Positions 1 through 10,813 are shown, counted from the first letter of the stretch. The stretch: DNA of 64,000 nt from an uncultured Alteromonadaceae bacterium (GCA_913056495.1 CAJXMO010000004.1:186001-250000); one strand, 5' to 3'. Made by a program: numbers and translations. Notes: generated by a model from the sequence alone, not told the origin.

Positions 1-1178
1 TACGCAGTATTTTAGCGCTACAAGCCCATAACCCAGAGCAGGCACCATTATTTTTAGGCGGCGTATTTGGTTATGATTTAATAGGCGTAGTGGAAGATTT
101 AATCCAAGTTGAAGTCGGTGAAAACAGCTGTCCGGATTATGTTTTTTATTTAGCTGAAACACTGCTTATCAGTGATCACCAGAACCAGTCGGCTGAATTA
201 ATCCATTTTAATTTTACCGCAGCCGAGCAAGCTCATGCAGATAAAGTCCTGACCGATTATCAGCAGCAACTAAGCCAGTTACAAACCCACGCAGAACAGA
301 ATATTCAAACTTACCTGAGTTCAGAGGACATTGAGGTCGATGTCAGTGACCAAGAGTTTTGTCAGTCGGTCAATACTTTAAAAGAACATATTCGCGTTGG
401 TGATATTTTCCAGGTTGTGCCTTCCAGAACCTTTAGCCTGCCGTGTCCGGATTCTGTTGCGGCCTACCGCAAGTTAAAGAAACAAAATCCCAGCCCGTAC
501 ATGTTTTATATGCGGGACAAAAACTTTGAATTATTCGGCGCTTCGCCCGAATCAGCCGTTAAATATACAAAGCAAACGAATGAAGTTGAAATTTACCCAA
601 TTGCAGGGACACGCAGACGCGGTTTTAATGATGACGGCAGCATAAACCTGGATTTAGATGCTCGCATTGAACAAGAGCTCAGAAGTGATAAAAAAGAACT
701 AGCAGAACATATGATGTTGGTTGATTTGGCGCGTAATGATGTCGCTCGGGTTTCAGAACCAGGGACCCGCTATGTTTGTGATTTACAAAAAGTTGACCGC
801 TATTCTTTTGTAATGCATCTGGTGTCTCGGGTAAAAGGCCAACTTAGATCTGATTTGGATGCATTGCACGCCTATCAGGCCTGCCTGAATATGGGAACTT
901 TGGTCGGCGCGCCAAAAGTAAAAGCAGCAGATTTAATTCGCCAGACAGAACAAAAACGCCGTGGCAGTTATGGCGGTGCTGTAGGATATCTTACCGGCGA
1001 AGGTGATATGGATACCTGCATTGTGATTCGCTCAGCCTTTGTCGCGGACGGTATTGCAAGAGTTCAGGCCGGAGCCGGCGTCGTGTTTGATTCCGTACCT
1101 CAATCAGAAGCGGATGAAACCCGTAGCAAAGCGCAGGCCGTGCTCAATGCAATTATCGCATCTCAGGAGGAGAAATAA
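1..1178 (+). CDS. trpE: Anthranilate synthase component I, 5'-truncated by window edge
   Basis: Catalyses the chorismate-to-anthranilate step of tryptophan synthesis together with TrpG, using ammonia that TrpG releases from glutamine. The open frame runs in from the window edge (frame of base 3) with no start inside the window. It opens with a GGVFGYDL segment typical of the middle of TrpE, so the N-terminal part holding the tryptophan feedback site and any leader peptide or attenuator lies upstream and cannot be seen. Chorismate-binding motifs are present (PSPYMFYMR, GASPES, PIAGTRRRG, DLARNDVARV, GAPKVKA and GGAVGY). Its stop overlaps the trpG start (TAATG), so the two subunits are translationally coupled. 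Confidence 0.97.
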   Translation, partial: RSILALQAHNPEQAPLFLGGVFGYDLIGVVEDLIQVEVGENSCPDYVFYLAETLLISDHQNQSAELIHFNFTAAEQAHADKVLTDYQQQLSQLQTHAEQNIQTYLSSEDIEVDVSDQEFCQSVNTLKEHIRVGDIFQVVPSRTFSLPCPDSVAAYRKLKKQNPSPYMFYMRDKNFELFGASPESAVKYTKQTNEVEIYPIAGTRRRGFNDDGSINLDLDARIEQELRSDKKELAEHMMLVDLARNDVARVSEPGTRYVCDLQKVDRYSFVMHLVSRVKGQLRSDLDALHAYQACLNMGTLVGAPKVKAADLIRQTEQKRRGSYGGAVGYLTGEGDMDTCIVIRSAFVADGIARVQAGAGVVFDSVPQSEADETRSKAQAVLNAIIASQEEK

Positions 1179-1780
1179 TGTCAAATCCGACCAATACAAC
1201 CGTTTTTTTATTAGATAACTTTGATTCATTCACCTACAACCTGGTTGATGAGCTTAAGTCAATTGGCTACGAGCTGGTTGTTTATCGTAATAATGTTAAC
1301 CCTCAGCTGATTTTTGATAAAATGCAGGCTTGTGATAAAGCCGTAGTTTTGATGTTATCGCCAGGACCAGGCAATCCAAAACAAGCGGGCTGCATGTTAG
1401 AACTCATTAAAATGGCAAGAGGTCACTTCCCTATCATAGGTATTTGTTTAGGACATCAAGCTATCGTAGAAGCTTATGGTGGCACTGTCGGGGGATCAGG
1501 TGAAATCGTCCACGGTAAAGCATCACCCATAGAGCATAATCAGCACCCTGTATTTGATGGTTTATCCAACCCATTATTTGTTGCCCGATATCACTCACTG
1601 ATGGCAACTCAGGTGCCGGACACTCTGGAAACCATTGCACAGGTTAATGATATTCCAATGGCAGTTGTGAATAACCAGGAAAAAGTCTTGGGCTATCAGT
1701 TCCACCCGGAAAGCATTTTAACCACTTATGGCTCCAAATTGCTGCGCCAAAGCTTAACTTTTTTAACCGAGTCAAAATAG
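1178..1780 (+). CDS. trpG: Anthranilate synthase component II, glutamine amidotransferase
   Basis: Class I glutamine amidotransferase subunit that supplies ammonia to TrpE. The N-terminal LLDNFDSFTYNLVDEL, the oxyanion-loop sequence SPGPGNP, the nucleophile motif GICLGHQ (Cys near residue 88) and the late HPES His-Glu pair form a complete catalytic set. At 200 residues it is a stand-alone subunit. It is not fused to trpD, unlike the E. coli arrangement. The start codon overlaps the trpE stop and follows an AGGAGGAG ribosome-binding site. The same fold serves p-aminobenzoate synthase (PabA), but the position inside the trp operon decides the call. Confidence 0.97.
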   Translation: MSNPTNTTVFLLDNFDSFTYNLVDELKSIGYELVVYRNNVNPQLIFDKMQACDKAVVLMLSPGPGNPKQAGCMLELIKMARGHFPIIGICLGHQAIVEAYGGTVGGSGEIVHGKASPIEHNQHPVFDGLSNPLFVARYHSLMATQVPDTLETIAQVNDIPMAVVNNQEKVLGYQFHPESILTTYGSKLLRQSLTFLTESK

Positions 1781-1794
1781 ATTAAGGACAGCCC

Positions 1795-2802
1795 ATGTTA
1801 GAATTTATCAACAATACATTTAACGGCCAAAATTCGACAAAAGCTGAAAGTCTGGCGTTTTTTAACCTGGTCGTTCAAGGACAAACCGATCCGCTGATGC
1901 TCTCAGCCATGCTAGCCGGGTTAAAAGTGAAAGGTGAAACACCGGAAGAAATCGCAGGCGCCGCGCAAGCAATGCGTGACAACGCGCTGGCCTTTGACCG
2001 TCCGGATTACCTCATTGCAGACAGCTGTGGGACAGGCGGTGACGGCGCAGATACCATTAATATTTCAACCACAGCCGCGATAGTAGCCGCAGCCTGTGGT
2101 TTAAAAATGACAAAACACGGCAACCGCAGTGTATCGAGTAAATCCGGCTCATCCGATTTACTTGAAGGTTTAGGGATTAACCTGACCCCGACCCCGGAAC
2201 AAGCCAGAAAATGTCTCGATGAAGCCGGTATTTGTTTCTTTTTTGCACCCCAGTATCATGCAGGTGTCAAATACGCGATGCCGGTTCGTCAGGCATTAAA
2301 AACACGCACCATATTTAATATTCTGGGACCTTTGGCCAATCCGGCAGCCCCGGATATTCAATTATTAGGTGTATATACGCCTGATTTACTTAAACCAGTT
2401 GCCGAAACCCTTAAGTCTCTGAATATAAAACGCGCTATGGTTGTCCATGGTTCTGGTCTGGATGAAATTGCGATTCATGGCAAAACTCAGGTTGCCGAAG
2501 TCATTGAAGGTGAAATCAAAGAATATGAACTAACACCTGCTGATTTTGGCGTGGAAGATGCTGCTTTAATTGATATAAAAGGCGGTACTCCAGAAGAAAA
2601 TAAAACCATTTGTCTTGAAATGTTATCCGGTAAGGGTAAAAGTGCTCATCTTAACGCTGTCGCAATCAATGTTTCAGCATTATTGGTCATGGCAGGACTG
2701 GCAGATAACTTAACACAAGGTGCCAAAATGGCACTTGAAGCCATGCAATCTGGCCAGGCTCAAAAAACTCTGGATTTATTTGTGGAATATTCAAATGGCT
2801 AA
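1795..2802 (+). CDS. trpD: Anthranilate phosphoribosyltransferase
   Basis: Transfers the phosphoribosyl group of PRPP to anthranilate, the second step of the pathway. Family signatures are the glycine-rich PRPP loop CGTGGDGADTINIST (about residues 77-92), KHGNRSVSSKSGSSDLLE and the FFFAPQYHAG segment. Length 335 aa is normal for the stand-alone enzyme. It starts 14 bases after trpG behind AAGGA, and its last 8 bases overlap the start of trpCF, so translation is probably coupled. Confidence 0.97.
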   Translation: MLEFINNTFNGQNSTKAESLAFFNLVVQGQTDPLMLSAMLAGLKVKGETPEEIAGAAQAMRDNALAFDRPDYLIADSCGTGGDGADTINISTTAAIVAAACGLKMTKHGNRSVSSKSGSSDLLEGLGINLTPTPEQARKCLDEAGICFFFAPQYHAGVKYAMPVRQALKTRTIFNILGPLANPAAPDIQLLGVYTPDLLKPVAETLKSLNIKRAMVVHGSGLDEIAIHGKTQVAEVIEGEIKEYELTPADFGVEDAALIDIKGGTPEENKTICLEMLSGKGKSAHLNAVAINVSALLVMAGLADNLTQGAKMALEAMQSGQAQKTLDLFVEYSNG

Positions 2803-4165
2803 TGTATTAGAAAAAATTTGTGCAGATAAGCGAAATGAAGTCGCTCAGCAAAAACGGGATTTTCCGCTTGAATCATTTAAAGACAGTTTAACCGTATCCG
2901 ATCGCAGTTTATATCAGGCAATCAAGAACGCATCGACTGGCTTTATTTTAGAATGCAAAAAGGCAAGTCCTTCAAAAGGGTTAATTCGGGCTGAATTTGA
3001 CCTGGATGAAATTGTTGAAGCTTACCTGCCCTATGCATCAGGGATCTCGGTATTAACCGATAAAAAATATTTTCAAGGTGATCACACATACCTGGAGTAT
3101 GTGCGTAGTCATGTGCATCAACCTTGTATTTGCAAAGATTTTTTTGTCGATCCTTACCAGGTTTATTTAGCGCGCCATTATCAAGCGGACGCTATTTTAC
3201 TCATGTTATCTGTCTTATCGGATGATGAATATCAAACTCTGGCTGACTTAGCAGATCAATATCAACTTGATATTTTGACCGAAGTATCCAATCAACAAGA
3301 ATTAGATCGAGCCATTCGGTTAAATGCTAAAATTATCGGGATCAATAACCGTAACCTGCGTGATCTATCAACAGATTTACAAACAACCCGTGACTTAGCA
3401 CCACAAATACCGGCAGATAGATTAATCATATCTGAATCCGGTATCTATACGCATGATCATGTAGCTGAGCTCTGCAATTATGCAGATGGTTTTTTAGTCG
3501 GTAGTTCTTTAATGGCGCAAGCAGATCTGAAAAAAGCCGTTAAAGGCTTAATTGTGGGTGAAAATAAAGTCTGTGGTCTGACCCGAAGTCAGGATGCTCA
3601 AGCAGCTCACGCAGCTGGCGCACAATATGGTGGACTCATCTTTGCTGAAAAGTCACCACGCTACATCACAGTTGAGCAGGCACAAGTTATTCAACAAGGC
3701 GCAGATTTGGATTATGTTGGTGTCTTTGTTAATGCGCCTGTTTTAAAAATAGCAGATACGGTAAAAGCACTAGATTTGGCTGTTGTTCAGTTGCACGGTG
3801 AAGAAGATCAGACTTATATCAATAAGTTAAAACCCAAATTACCTGAATCCGTAAAAATATGGAAAGCGCATAACCCGAGTCAATCGCCTTTGCCAGCATT
3901 AACCGGAATTGATCGCTGGTTACTGGATTCGAGTACTAAACAGGCAGCGGGTGGAACTGGCCAAACATTTGACTGGCAAAGTATAAAATCACTCACGCTG
4001 GATATCCCTTTTATGTTGGCCGGCGGATTAACACCCGATAATGTAATACAAGCAGCCAGACAAGGCGCAATTGGTTTAGATTTAAATTCAGGGGTAGAAA
4101 CCAGCCCTGGTATCAAATCGGCTGAAAAATTAAATGCTGCATTTGATGCGTTAAAACAATATTGA
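2795..4165 (+). CDS. trpCF: Bifunctional indole-3-glycerol-phosphate synthase / phosphoribosylanthranilate isomerase
   Basis: A fusion of TrpC (about residues 1-255) and TrpF (about 257-456), catalysing the third and fourth pathway steps as two TIM barrels. TrpC motifs are [41 protein letters not shown] and ISESGI. TrpF motifs are [21 protein letters not shown] and [10 protein letters not shown]. The frame is open to 2720, but the ATG at 2795 (protein MANVLEKI...) is chosen because it gives the usual TrpC N-terminus and an 8-base overlap with trpD. The fused form is the usual one in enterobacteria and related gammaproteobacteria. Confidence 0.96.
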   Translation: MANVLEKICADKRNEVAQQKRDFPLESFKDSLTVSDRSLYQAIKNASTGFILECKKASPSKGLIRAEFDLDEIVEAYLPYASGISVLTDKKYFQGDHTYLEYVRSHVHQPCICKDFFVDPYQVYLARHYQADAILLMLSVLSDDEYQTLADLADQYQLDILTEVSNQQELDRAIRLNAKIIGINNRNLRDLSTDLQTTRDLAPQIPADRLIISESGIYTHDHVAELCNYADGFLVGSSLMAQADLKKAVKGLIVGENKVCGLTRSQDAQAAHAAGAQYGGLIFAEKSPRYITVEQAQVIQQGADLDYVGVFVNAPVLKIADTVKALDLAVVQLHGEEDQTYINKLKPKLPESVKIWKAHNPSQSPLPALTGIDRWLLDSSTKQAAGGTGQTFDWQSIKSLTLDIPFMLAGGLTPDNVIQAARQGAIGLDLNSGVETSPGIKSAEKLNAAFDALKQY

Positions 4166-4172
4166 GGACACT

Positions 4173-5366
4173 ATGAAACAACATCTTGATGCCTATTTTG
4201 GCGAATTTGGTGGCATGTTTGTTCCTGAACTTTTAGTTCCGGCACTGGAGCAATTAGAGCAAGAATTTATCAAGTCTCAAAATGATCCTGAATTTCAGAA
4301 AGAATTTCAGCAATTATTGAATGAATATGCAGGTCGTCCGACGCCATTAACCTTAACCCGTAACTTTTCGCCTAATCCTTTAGCCAAAATTTATTTAAAA
4401 CGGGAAGATTTATTACATGGTGGTGCTCATAAAACCAATCAGGTTTTAGGTCAGGCGCTGTTAACCAAACGCATGGGTAAAAAACGAGTTATCGCAGAAA
4501 CCGGAGCTGGTCAGCACGGTGTTGCGACAGCTTTAGCCTGCGCACTTTTAGGACTTGAATGCAAAATTTATATGGGTGCTAAAGACTGTGAACGTCAGCA
4601 ACCAAATGTATTCAGAATGAAGTTAATGGGCGCAGAAGTTATTCCGGTTGACGCGGGTTCAGGTACATTAAAAGATGCCGTAAATGAAGCCTTACGTGAC
4701 TGGTCAGCAAGTTATGATGACAGCCATTACCTGTTAGGCACAGCAGCTGGCCCTCACCCATTCCCGACCATTGTAAGAGAATTTCAAAAAATGATCGGTG
4801 AAGAAGCCAAGCAGCAAATCATTAAAGCTGAGGGTAAACTTCCGGATTATGTCGTTGCTTGTGTGGGCGGTGGTTCCAATGCGATTGGTATGTTTAATGA
4901 TTTTATCGAAGAAGAATCTGTCAAACTGGTTGGCGTTGAACCAGGCGGGCATGGTTTATCAACCCTTAAACATGGCGCAACCATATGTAAGGGTACCAAA
5001 GGGGTACTGCACGGTGCTATGACATACATTATGCAAGATGAAGACGGCCAAATTGAAGAGTCCTACTCTGTATCAGCTGGTCTGGATTACCCAGGTGTAG
5101 GCCCACAACACGCCTATCTTCACGATACAGGTCGCGCAGAATATGTTGCAGCAAACGATGATGATGCCTTAGATGCGTTCCAACGTTTGTGTCGGTGTGA
5201 AGGTATTATCCCGGCGCTCGAATCATCACATGCATTAGCTTATGCCCTAAAACTCGCCGAAGCGGCTACCGAAGAAACCGTTATTGTGGTTAATTTATCA
5301 GGCCGCGGTGACAAAGATTTAGCCCACGTTCACCGCGTATTAGAACAGGGAGGCCACTATGAGTAA
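4173..5366 (+). CDS. trpB: Tryptophan synthase beta chain
   Basis: PLP enzyme that condenses indole with L-serine; works as an alpha2-beta2 complex with TrpA. The N-terminal [13 protein letters not shown], the PLP lysine motif [18 protein letters not shown], the phosphate-binding [10 protein letters not shown] and the C-terminal NLSGRGDKD are all intact. Length 397 aa is standard. It starts 7 bases after trpCF behind GAGGA and overlaps trpA by 8 bases. Confidence 0.98.
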   Translation: MKQHLDAYFGEFGGMFVPELLVPALEQLEQEFIKSQNDPEFQKEFQQLLNEYAGRPTPLTLTRNFSPNPLAKIYLKREDLLHGGAHKTNQVLGQALLTKRMGKKRVIAETGAGQHGVATALACALLGLECKIYMGAKDCERQQPNVFRMKLMGAEVIPVDAGSGTLKDAVNEALRDWSASYDDSHYLLGTAAGPHPFPTIVREFQKMIGEEAKQQIIKAEGKLPDYVVACVGGGSNAIGMFNDFIEEESVKLVGVEPGGHGLSTLKHGATICKGTKGVLHGAMTYIMQDEDGQIEESYSVSAGLDYPGVGPQHAYLHDTGRAEYVAANDDDALDAFQRLCRCEGIIPALESSHALAYALKLAEAATEETVIVVNLSGRGDKDLAHVHRVLEQGGHYE

Positions 5367-6168
5367 GCGTTATTCACAGTTATTCGCTAATTTGGCTGAA
5401 AAAAATCAGGGCGCTTTTGTTCCTTTTGTAACGATTGGCGATCCGAATTTAGAGCTTTCTTTTGAGATAATCAAAACTTTAATTGATGCCGGCGCTGATG
5501 CACTGGAGCTTGGCATTCCGTATTCAGATCCGGTCGCTGACGGCCCAACCATTCAAAAAGCCAATATCCGAGCACTTGAATCTGATGTCAGTCCTTCAGA
5601 CTGTTTTGATTTATTAAAAAAAGTACGAGAATATAATTCAGATATTCCAATTGGATTATTGCTTTATAGCAACTTGGTATTTGCTAAAGGGCTAGATGCG
5701 TTTTATCAGAGCTGCCAGCAAATTGGTATCGACTCCGTATTAGTTGCTGATGTGCCAACACGTGAAAGCAAGGTATTTTGCTCGGTTGCAAAACAATATG
5801 ATATTGCACCTATTTTCATAGCGCCGCCAAACGGAAATGAAGATAAGCTCAAGCAAGTAGCTGAGTTAGGTCAGGGTTATACATATCTACTCAGTCGCGC
5901 CGGTGTAACAGGTACAGAAACTGAAGCTAACATGCCAGTAGAAGGTATCATTAACTCGTTAAAATCATTTAACGCTCCGCCTAGCTTATTAGGGTTCGGC
6001 ATTTCAAAACCTGAACACGTTAAAGTCGCAATCGAAAGCGGCGCTGATGGCGCAATAAGCGGTTCAGCGGTTGTAAAAATTATCGAAGATAATCTTGATA
6101 ACCCAACCAAGCTATTGGCTCAACTTGGCGAGTTTATCAGTTCAATGAAAGCCGCAACTCAGCGTTAA
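5359..6168 (+). CDS. trpA: Tryptophan synthase alpha chain
   Basis: Cleaves indole-3-glycerol phosphate to indole and glyceraldehyde 3-phosphate; the indole is channelled to TrpB. Motifs: PFVTIGDPN, the catalytic Glu in [15 protein letters not shown], the catalytic Asp in VLVADVP, and [10 protein letters not shown] followed by [10 protein letters not shown]. Length 269 aa is typical. It is the last gene of the operon. The 106 bases after it contain no clear hairpin terminator, so read-through into yciB is possible. Confidence 0.98.
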   Translation: MSKRYSQLFANLAEKNQGAFVPFVTIGDPNLELSFEIIKTLIDAGADALELGIPYSDPVADGPTIQKANIRALESDVSPSDCFDLLKKVREYNSDIPIGLLLYSNLVFAKGLDAFYQSCQQIGIDSVLVADVPTRESKVFCSVAKQYDIAPIFIAPPNGNEDKLKQVAELGQGYTYLLSRAGVTGTETEANMPVEGIINSLKSFNAPPSLLGFGISKPEHVKVAIESGADGAISGSAVVKIIEDNLDNPTKLLAQLGEFISSMKAATQR

Positions 6169-6274
6169 TCTAAGTTGACATATAAAACCGATTGGCAGTC
6201 AGAATTTTTTTTAATTAAAAGATTTTAACTGCCGCTATGGTGTAATGTCTGCTTAAACAAAAATTGAGTGATTT

Positions 6275-6832
6275 ATGCAAAACCTATTTGAATATCTACA
6301 TATTGCCGTATTTTTTATTGTCTACAAAACAGTCGATATCTACTGGGCAACCGCTGCCCTAATTGGGTCTACTGCAATACATTTAATTTACGAATGGGCA
6401 AAACAAAAAAAGTTACCCAAAAAGCAGCTTATTTTATTTATCGTTGTCTTAGTTATGGGTGGTTTAACCATCTATTTCAGAAATGATGAATTCATTAAAT
6501 GGAAAGTCACTGTTGTAAACGGTGCTTTTGCTCTTGGCTTATTTGTCAGCCAAGCATTCTTTAAGGTGAGTCCAATTGAAAAAATGTTGGGTAGCGAAAT
6601 ACAATTGCCTGCTGCGTTATGGGCTAAAGTCTCTTATGCTTGGAGCGCCTTTTTTGCTGGCCTTGCTGTACTCAACCTATACATTGCCTACAACTTTTCG
6701 CAAGATTTTTGGGTCAACTTTAAGTTATTTGGATTGATGGGATTAACCCTTGTTTTCACTATATTAACTATGGTTGCTTTATACCCTCACCTGCCAAAAG
6801 AATCGATTAAAGAAAAAGAGGAAAACTCATAA
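6275..6832 (+). CDS. yciB: Inner-membrane septation/cell-envelope protein YciB (IspZ)
   Basis: Inner-membrane protein of the YciB/IspZ family, linked in enterobacteria to cell-envelope integrity and division. The 185 residues are almost entirely hydrophobic, with about five predicted membrane segments. The family patterns [24 protein letters not shown], and the central [18 protein letters not shown] are visible. The gene sits between the trp operon and yciI, as in E. coli, where yciB and yciI also lie near trp. Its stop codon overlaps the yciI start. Confidence 0.93.
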   Translation: MQNLFEYLHIAVFFIVYKTVDIYWATAALIGSTAIHLIYEWAKQKKLPKKQLILFIVVLVMGGLTIYFRNDEFIKWKVTVVNGAFALGLFVSQAFFKVSPIEKMLGSEIQLPAALWAKVSYAWSAFFAGLAVLNLYIAYNFSQDFWVNFKLFGLMGLTLVFTILTMVALYPHLPKESIKEKEENS

Positions 6833-7131
6833 TGTGGTATGCCATTATCAGTCAGGATGTCGCCAACAGTTTACCGCTGCGTAAAAAAGCACGCGAAGCA
6901 CATATTGCTCGACTCAAAACCTTAGCCGAGCAAGGCCGGCTATTGGTTGCAGGGCCCAATCCAGCAGTTGATAGTGAAGAGCCGGGTGAAGCCGGTTTCA
7001 CCGGTTCAACTGTGATTGCAGAGTTTAACTCACTGGAAGAAGCTCAAGCTTGGGCTGATGCGGATCCATATATCGAAGCTGGCGTTTACCAAAGCGTTTC
7101 GGTAAAACCTTTTAAAAAGGTTTTGCCTTAA
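6832..7131 (+). CDS. yciI: YciI family protein
   Basis: Small cytoplasmic protein (99 aa) of the YciI family, a ferredoxin-like alpha/beta fold related to dimeric alpha-beta barrels, with no settled physiological role. Supporting features are [31 protein letters not shown] (His and Arg of the presumed active pocket), GPNPAVD, the late DPYIEAGVY motif and the basic C-terminus. Start overlaps the yciB stop (TAATG), so both are one transcription unit. Confidence 0.93.
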   Translation: MWYAIISQDVANSLPLRKKAREAHIARLKTLAEQGRLLVAGPNPAVDSEEPGEAGFTGSTVIAEFNSLEEAQAWADADPYIEAGVYQSVSVKPFKKVLP

Positions 7132-7210
7132 GCACAGATAAAAATCTGTTATGCCAAATCAATCAGTTACAATTGGAATTTGCTCATTGCGAATCTAATA
7201 CAGAAAATAA

Positions 7211-7240
7211 AAAAAAGCGACTTCTTAAAGTCGCTTTTTT
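7211..7240. terminator. Bidirectional rho-independent terminator
   Basis: An A-run plus GCGACTT, a CTTA loop, then AAGTCGC and a T-run form a strong hairpin that has a poly-U tail read in either direction. It lies between the yciI end (+) and the DUF2189 gene end (-), so it serves both convergent units. Confidence 0.9.
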
Positions 7241-7287
7241 ATTCGGTTCTTCTTATCAGTGGGTGATAATTAACTACACCAATGAGC

Positions 7288-8079
7288 CTACATAAAATTA
7301 CGTTTTCTTTTGGTAGTAATCGTATCCAAGTAGCCATGCCAGGTTGCAAAACCAAGTAACGGCATAATCACAATAAAGGCGATAAAGTTAGTCAAAAAAC
7401 CAATCAAAACCCCCACAAATATAATGCCCGCCCATAGCAGCATAACCCCTTTATTTGACCAAACCGCATTAATACTGCTCAGCACAGCTGTCATTAAGTC
7501 GACTTTACGTTCAATTAAGATAGGCTGTGTAAAAGCACTAATGGTAAATACAAACAAGGCTAATAAAGCGCCTACACTGGTTCCGACAGCTAAAAATGGA
7601 ATCAACTCAGAATAATCATCTGAAATATAAACCGGGTAAAATGCATGAATCAAAGACGCTATTCGTAACCAAAAAATCATGATCACCAGGAGTAATACTG
7701 CAAACGCCCACTCGTGTACTGAATTTCTGTGCATAGCTTTTATACTATGCCACAAACTCGGCTTGTGGCCTTTACCAAATTCCCAGCTCGCATCATATAA
7801 ACCTGCAGCCAAAAACGGACCAATTAACATAAAACAAACTAAAGCCGGCGCAATCACCAAATGGTTTTCCATCAATGAAACCGCATAAACGATTGCCATA
7901 GGTAACAGAGTAAAAATAATCCCGTAAAATAATGTCACTAACGGAGCCCGGGTCAGATCCAACATGGCCAGTTTAAGCCAGTTAAAGGGATCAGACCAGT
8001 CCAGCTCATTGCATGGAATCACTCGACCCAGCTCGTTATCATGTAGCGCATTTTCTTCTTTTCTCATTGTGTGTGACAT
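7288..8079 (-). CDS. DUF2189 family integral membrane protein
   Basis: Predicted inner-membrane protein of unknown function in the DUF2189 family. After a polar N-terminus (about 35 aa) come around six hydrophobic segments. Family-like stretches are DPFNWLKLAMLDLTRAPLV, GPFLAAGLYDASWEFGKG and a GFATWHGYLDT motif near the end. The frame is open to 8133, but the ATG at 8079 is preferred because GAGGA lies about seven bases ahead of it and the longer version would run into the upstream gene. It is probably co-transcribed with the membrane protein gene ending at 8108, 28 bases upstream. Confidence 0.82.
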   Translation of the reverse strand: MSHTMRKEENALHDNELGRVIPCNELDWSDPFNWLKLAMLDLTRAPLVTLFYGIIFTLLPMAIVYAVSLMENHLVIAPALVCFMLIGPFLAAGLYDASWEFGKGHKPSLWHSIKAMHRNSVHEWAFAVLLLVIMIFWLRIASLIHAFYPVYISDDYSELIPFLAVGTSVGALLALFVFTISAFTQPILIERKVDLMTAVLSSINAVWSNKGVMLLWAGIIFVGVLIGFLTNFIAFIVIMPLLGFATWHGYLDTITTKRKRNFM

Positions 8080-8107
8080 ATAAATATCCTCAACTTTCAT
8101 TGACCGT

Positions 8108-8632
8108 TTAAGCAGACATAAACGGGTTGTCAATTGCTTCGCGTGATGCTAAAAACTTTGCCTCCGGGTGTTTTTTAGACATCAAACGTCGCACAATCTC
8201 TTCCTGTTCGTCGGAAATATAAACCAGCATTATCAGCTTTCCTTTTTTCAACAATTTGTGAAAAGGTCTGATTCTGTAATTTTCGAAATGCACGCCAATT
8301 ACACTGCCTAGCCAAGTGAACAAGGCGATGAACAAAACAAAAGCCATTGCATAATTTACAAACGAAGCTTGCCAATCAGACGGACTGAAAAAAGTGACCA
8401 AAACGGAAAAGACGACCGCAGTAACGGCCCCGAAAATGGCTCCACGTTCGCCTAAATGCACAACGTCAGTCTCTTCAATTGTATTGGCTGAATGTAAACC
8501 AGAGCGCTGTAATATTTTTTCATCATTGGCGACAAAATGGATATTGTCATCCTGGATGCCCATTTCGACCAGATCGTGATCAAGTACTTTACCTGTTTGA
8601 TCATTGTCAACTAAATACTGAAGCTGTAACAT
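8108..8632 (-). CDS. Hypothetical two-TM protein with general-stress-protein-17M-like layout
   Basis: A 174-residue protein not confidently assigned to a family. A cytoplasmic N-terminal region reads like an alpha/beta sensor segment (LVDNDQTGKVLDHDLVEMGIQ, then a FVAND segment). Two hydrophobic segments follow (about residues 64-82 and 93-115, with GAIFGAVTAVVFSVL), and then a hydrophilic C-terminal domain (LIMLVYISDEQEEIVRRLM). This order, a short alpha/beta domain wrapped round a glycine-rich two-helix membrane hairpin, resembles general stress protein 17M/YflT-type membrane proteins. It precedes the DUF2189 gene in the same direction and is divergent from alaA. Confidence 0.6.
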   Translation of the reverse strand: MLQLQYLVDNDQTGKVLDHDLVEMGIQDDNIHFVANDEKILQRSGLHSANTIEETDVVHLGERGAIFGAVTAVVFSVLVTFFSPSDWQASFVNYAMAFVLFIALFTWLGSVIGVHFENYRIRPFHKLLKKGKLIMLVYISDEQEEIVRRLMSKKHPEAKFLASREAIDNPFMSA

Positions 8633-8897
8633 CTCATCACCTCAATATGGCGAGTTTGCACATCCTTACCAGTTCCACAAAAATAAATTCTGTTTCCGTA
8701 TTTAATATAAATATAGACACTAGCGGCAAGAAGTGACAATAAATAAATTAACTTTTTTAACTTTACATTATCATTTTAGTTTATTTATTAGCCTGCTCTA
8801 TCTTGTTTAAATTTTTCTGAGATCAAGGCTTCACAACTGGGCCTGGTTAAGTTAATTTGCTTGCTGAAATTCATTATTTAAGGTCAGTCAGGTATCC

Positions 8898-10112
8898 ATG
8901 AATCCAATAAAGCAGTCCAACAAATTACAGCATGTTTGTTATGACATCAGAGGCCCTGTGCTAAAAGAGGCAAAAAGGCTGGAAGAAGACGGGCACAGAG
9001 TTTTAAAGCTTAATATTGGCAATCCGGCGCCATTTGGTTTTGAAGCACCCGATGATATTTTAAAAGATGTCATTCGTAACTTGCCGACTGCACAGGGTTA
9101 TTGTGATTCAAAAGGCATCTATTCAGCGCGTGTTGCTGTCATGCAGTATTATCAACAAAAAAATATTCTGGGCGTTGATGTAGAAGATATATACATTGGA
9201 AATGGCGTGAGCGAATTGATTTTAATGGCAATGAACGGCCTGTTGAATCAATCAGATGAAGTCTTATTACCCAGCCCTGACTATCCATTATGGACGGCCG
9301 CAGTTGCCCTATCCGGGGGTAAGCCAGTTCATTATTTATGTGACGAAACACATGACTGGAATCCGGATGTTGCGGATATTGAAGCCAAAATAACAGATAA
9401 AACCAAAGCGATTGTGATTATAAATCCAAACAATCCGACCGGCGCTTTGTATTCTGACGAAACACTCAAACTAATTATTGATTTAGCACGTAAGCATAAT
9501 CTGATTATATTCAGTGACGAAATCTACGATAAAGTGCTTTATGATGACGCAACTCACACCCCAACGGCCAGTCTTGCAGATGATGTATTTTTTGTCACCT
9601 TCAGCGGTTTATCTAAAAATTATCGGATAGCCGGCTTCCGTGCAGGCTGGATGGTATTAAGTGGTAACAAAGCCATTGCTGAATCTTATATCGAAGGTTT
9701 AGATATGCTGGCTTCTATGCGTCTGTGTGCCAATGTCCCCTGCCAGCACGCCATTCAGACGGCTTTAGGCGGATTTCAAAGTATTAATCAGTTAGTTGCA
9801 CCTGGCGGGCGTTTATATGAACAAACTATGTTTGCATGGAAACGAATTAACGAGATTGACGGCATTAGCTGCGTTAAACCTAAAGGGGCTATGTACCTGT
9901 TTCCTAAATTAGATCAGGAAAAGTTTAATATTCAGAGTGATGAACAATTTATTTTAGACTTTTTACGTCAGGAAAAAATTCTAATGGTACACGGTACCGG
10001 TTTTAACTGGCACAGGCACGACCATTTCAGAGTGGTAACCCTGCCCCATATCGATATTTTGGATGAGGCAATGGATAAGCTTGAAAAATTCCTCAGCCGA
10101 TACAAACAATAA
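8898..10112 (+). CDS. alaA: Glutamate-pyruvate aminotransferase AlaA
   Basis: PLP-dependent class I/II aminotransferase that makes alanine from pyruvate and glutamate. It is very close to E. coli AlaA (YfbQ) along its length: [17 protein letters not shown] at the N-terminus, [48 protein letters not shown], and the PLP-lysine region [18 protein letters not shown]. Length 404 aa matches. It is followed by yfbR, the same neighbour as in E. coli. The divergent region of 265 bases upstream should hold its promoter; no clear -35/-10 pair stood out. Confidence 0.96.
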   Translation: MNPIKQSNKLQHVCYDIRGPVLKEAKRLEEDGHRVLKLNIGNPAPFGFEAPDDILKDVIRNLPTAQGYCDSKGIYSARVAVMQYYQQKNILGVDVEDIYIGNGVSELILMAMNGLLNQSDEVLLPSPDYPLWTAAVALSGGKPVHYLCDETHDWNPDVADIEAKITDKTKAIVIINPNNPTGALYSDETLKLIIDLARKHNLIIFSDEIYDKVLYDDATHTPTASLADDVFFVTFSGLSKNYRIAGFRAGWMVLSGNKAIAESYIEGLDMLASMRLCANVPCQHAIQTALGGFQSINQLVAPGGRLYEQTMFAWKRINEIDGISCVKPKGAMYLFPKLDQEKFNIQSDEQFILDFLRQEKILMVHGTGFNWHRHDHFRVVTLPHIDILDEAMDKLEKFLSRYKQ

Positions 10113-10134
10113 ATTTATTTCAACAGGAGCAATC

Positions 10135-10725
10135 ATGTCTGACGCGAGTCACTTTTTTGCCTACATGGCTAGAATGAAATTGATCAATCGTTGGCCATTA
10201 ATGCGCAATACACAAATTGAAAATGTGCAGGAGCATTCCCTTCAGGTCGCTATGATAGCCCATGCCCTTGCTATTATTCATAACGAATATTTTGACGGTT
10301 CAGTTAACCCGGAATCGGTTGCAACCCTGGCTATTTTCCATGATGCACCGGAAGTATTAACCGGTGATTTACCTAACCCGGTCAAATACTTTAATCGGGA
10401 TATTGCTGCTGAATATAAAAAAATTGAAAAAATTGCAGAAGCTAAACTGGTTGATATGTTACCTGAAAAACTCAGACCTTATTATCAACCTCTGGTTTGT
10501 TCAGACGCACACGACCATCAGCTTTATAAATTCGTAAAAGCCGCTGATGTATTATCTGCCTATTTAAAAACGGTTGAAGAAATTAATGCTGGTAATCATG
10601 AATTTGAACGAGCCAAAGATAGACTAATGGAGACACTGCAAGCAATGAATCAACCTGAAATTCATTACTTTTTAGACGTATTTTTACCCAGCTTTAGTCT
10701 GACACTGGATGCCTTAACTGAATAG
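10135..10725 (+). CDS. yfbR: 5'-deoxynucleotidase YfbR (HD domain)
   Basis: HD-domain phosphohydrolase that dephosphorylates deoxyribonucleoside 5'-monophosphates. The metal-binding set is visible: His34 in [11 protein letters not shown], His69-Asp70 in [13 protein letters not shown], and an Asp in [12 protein letters not shown]. The ATG at 10135 is preferred over an open frame reaching 10063, because CAGGAGC sits just upstream and the protein then begins like E. coli YfbR ([21 protein letters not shown]). It begins 22 bases after alaA and is probably co-transcribed with it. Confidence 0.95.
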   Translation: MSDASHFFAYMARMKLINRWPLMRNTQIENVQEHSLQVAMIAHALAIIHNEYFDGSVNPESVATLAIFHDAPEVLTGDLPNPVKYFNRDIAAEYKKIEKIAEAKLVDMLPEKLRPYYQPLVCSDAHDHQLYKFVKAADVLSAYLKTVEEINAGNHEFERAKDRLMETLQAMNQPEIHYFLDVFLPSFSLTLDALTE

Positions 10726-10813
10726 CCAAAAAGAATTTCTCCTTCCAACAATCCAAATACAACCAGGCTGCGTAATAAGCAAGAGATTATCATACTTTTT
10801 AACGGAGCCTGAT

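Noticed and set aside
2720..2794. Longer N-terminus for TrpCF starting inside trpD
   Set aside because: The extra 25 residues have no counterpart in TrpC; the ATG at 2795 with an 8-base overlap is the normal arrangement.
3880..4116. Minus-strand open frame inside trpCF, and similar antisense frames inside other genes
   Set aside because: They lie fully within well-supported genes and have no start signals or family similarity.
6175..6200. TTGACA just after trpA as a yciB promoter
   Set aside because: No acceptable -10 hexamer lies at 16-18 bases, so it was not listed as a promoter.
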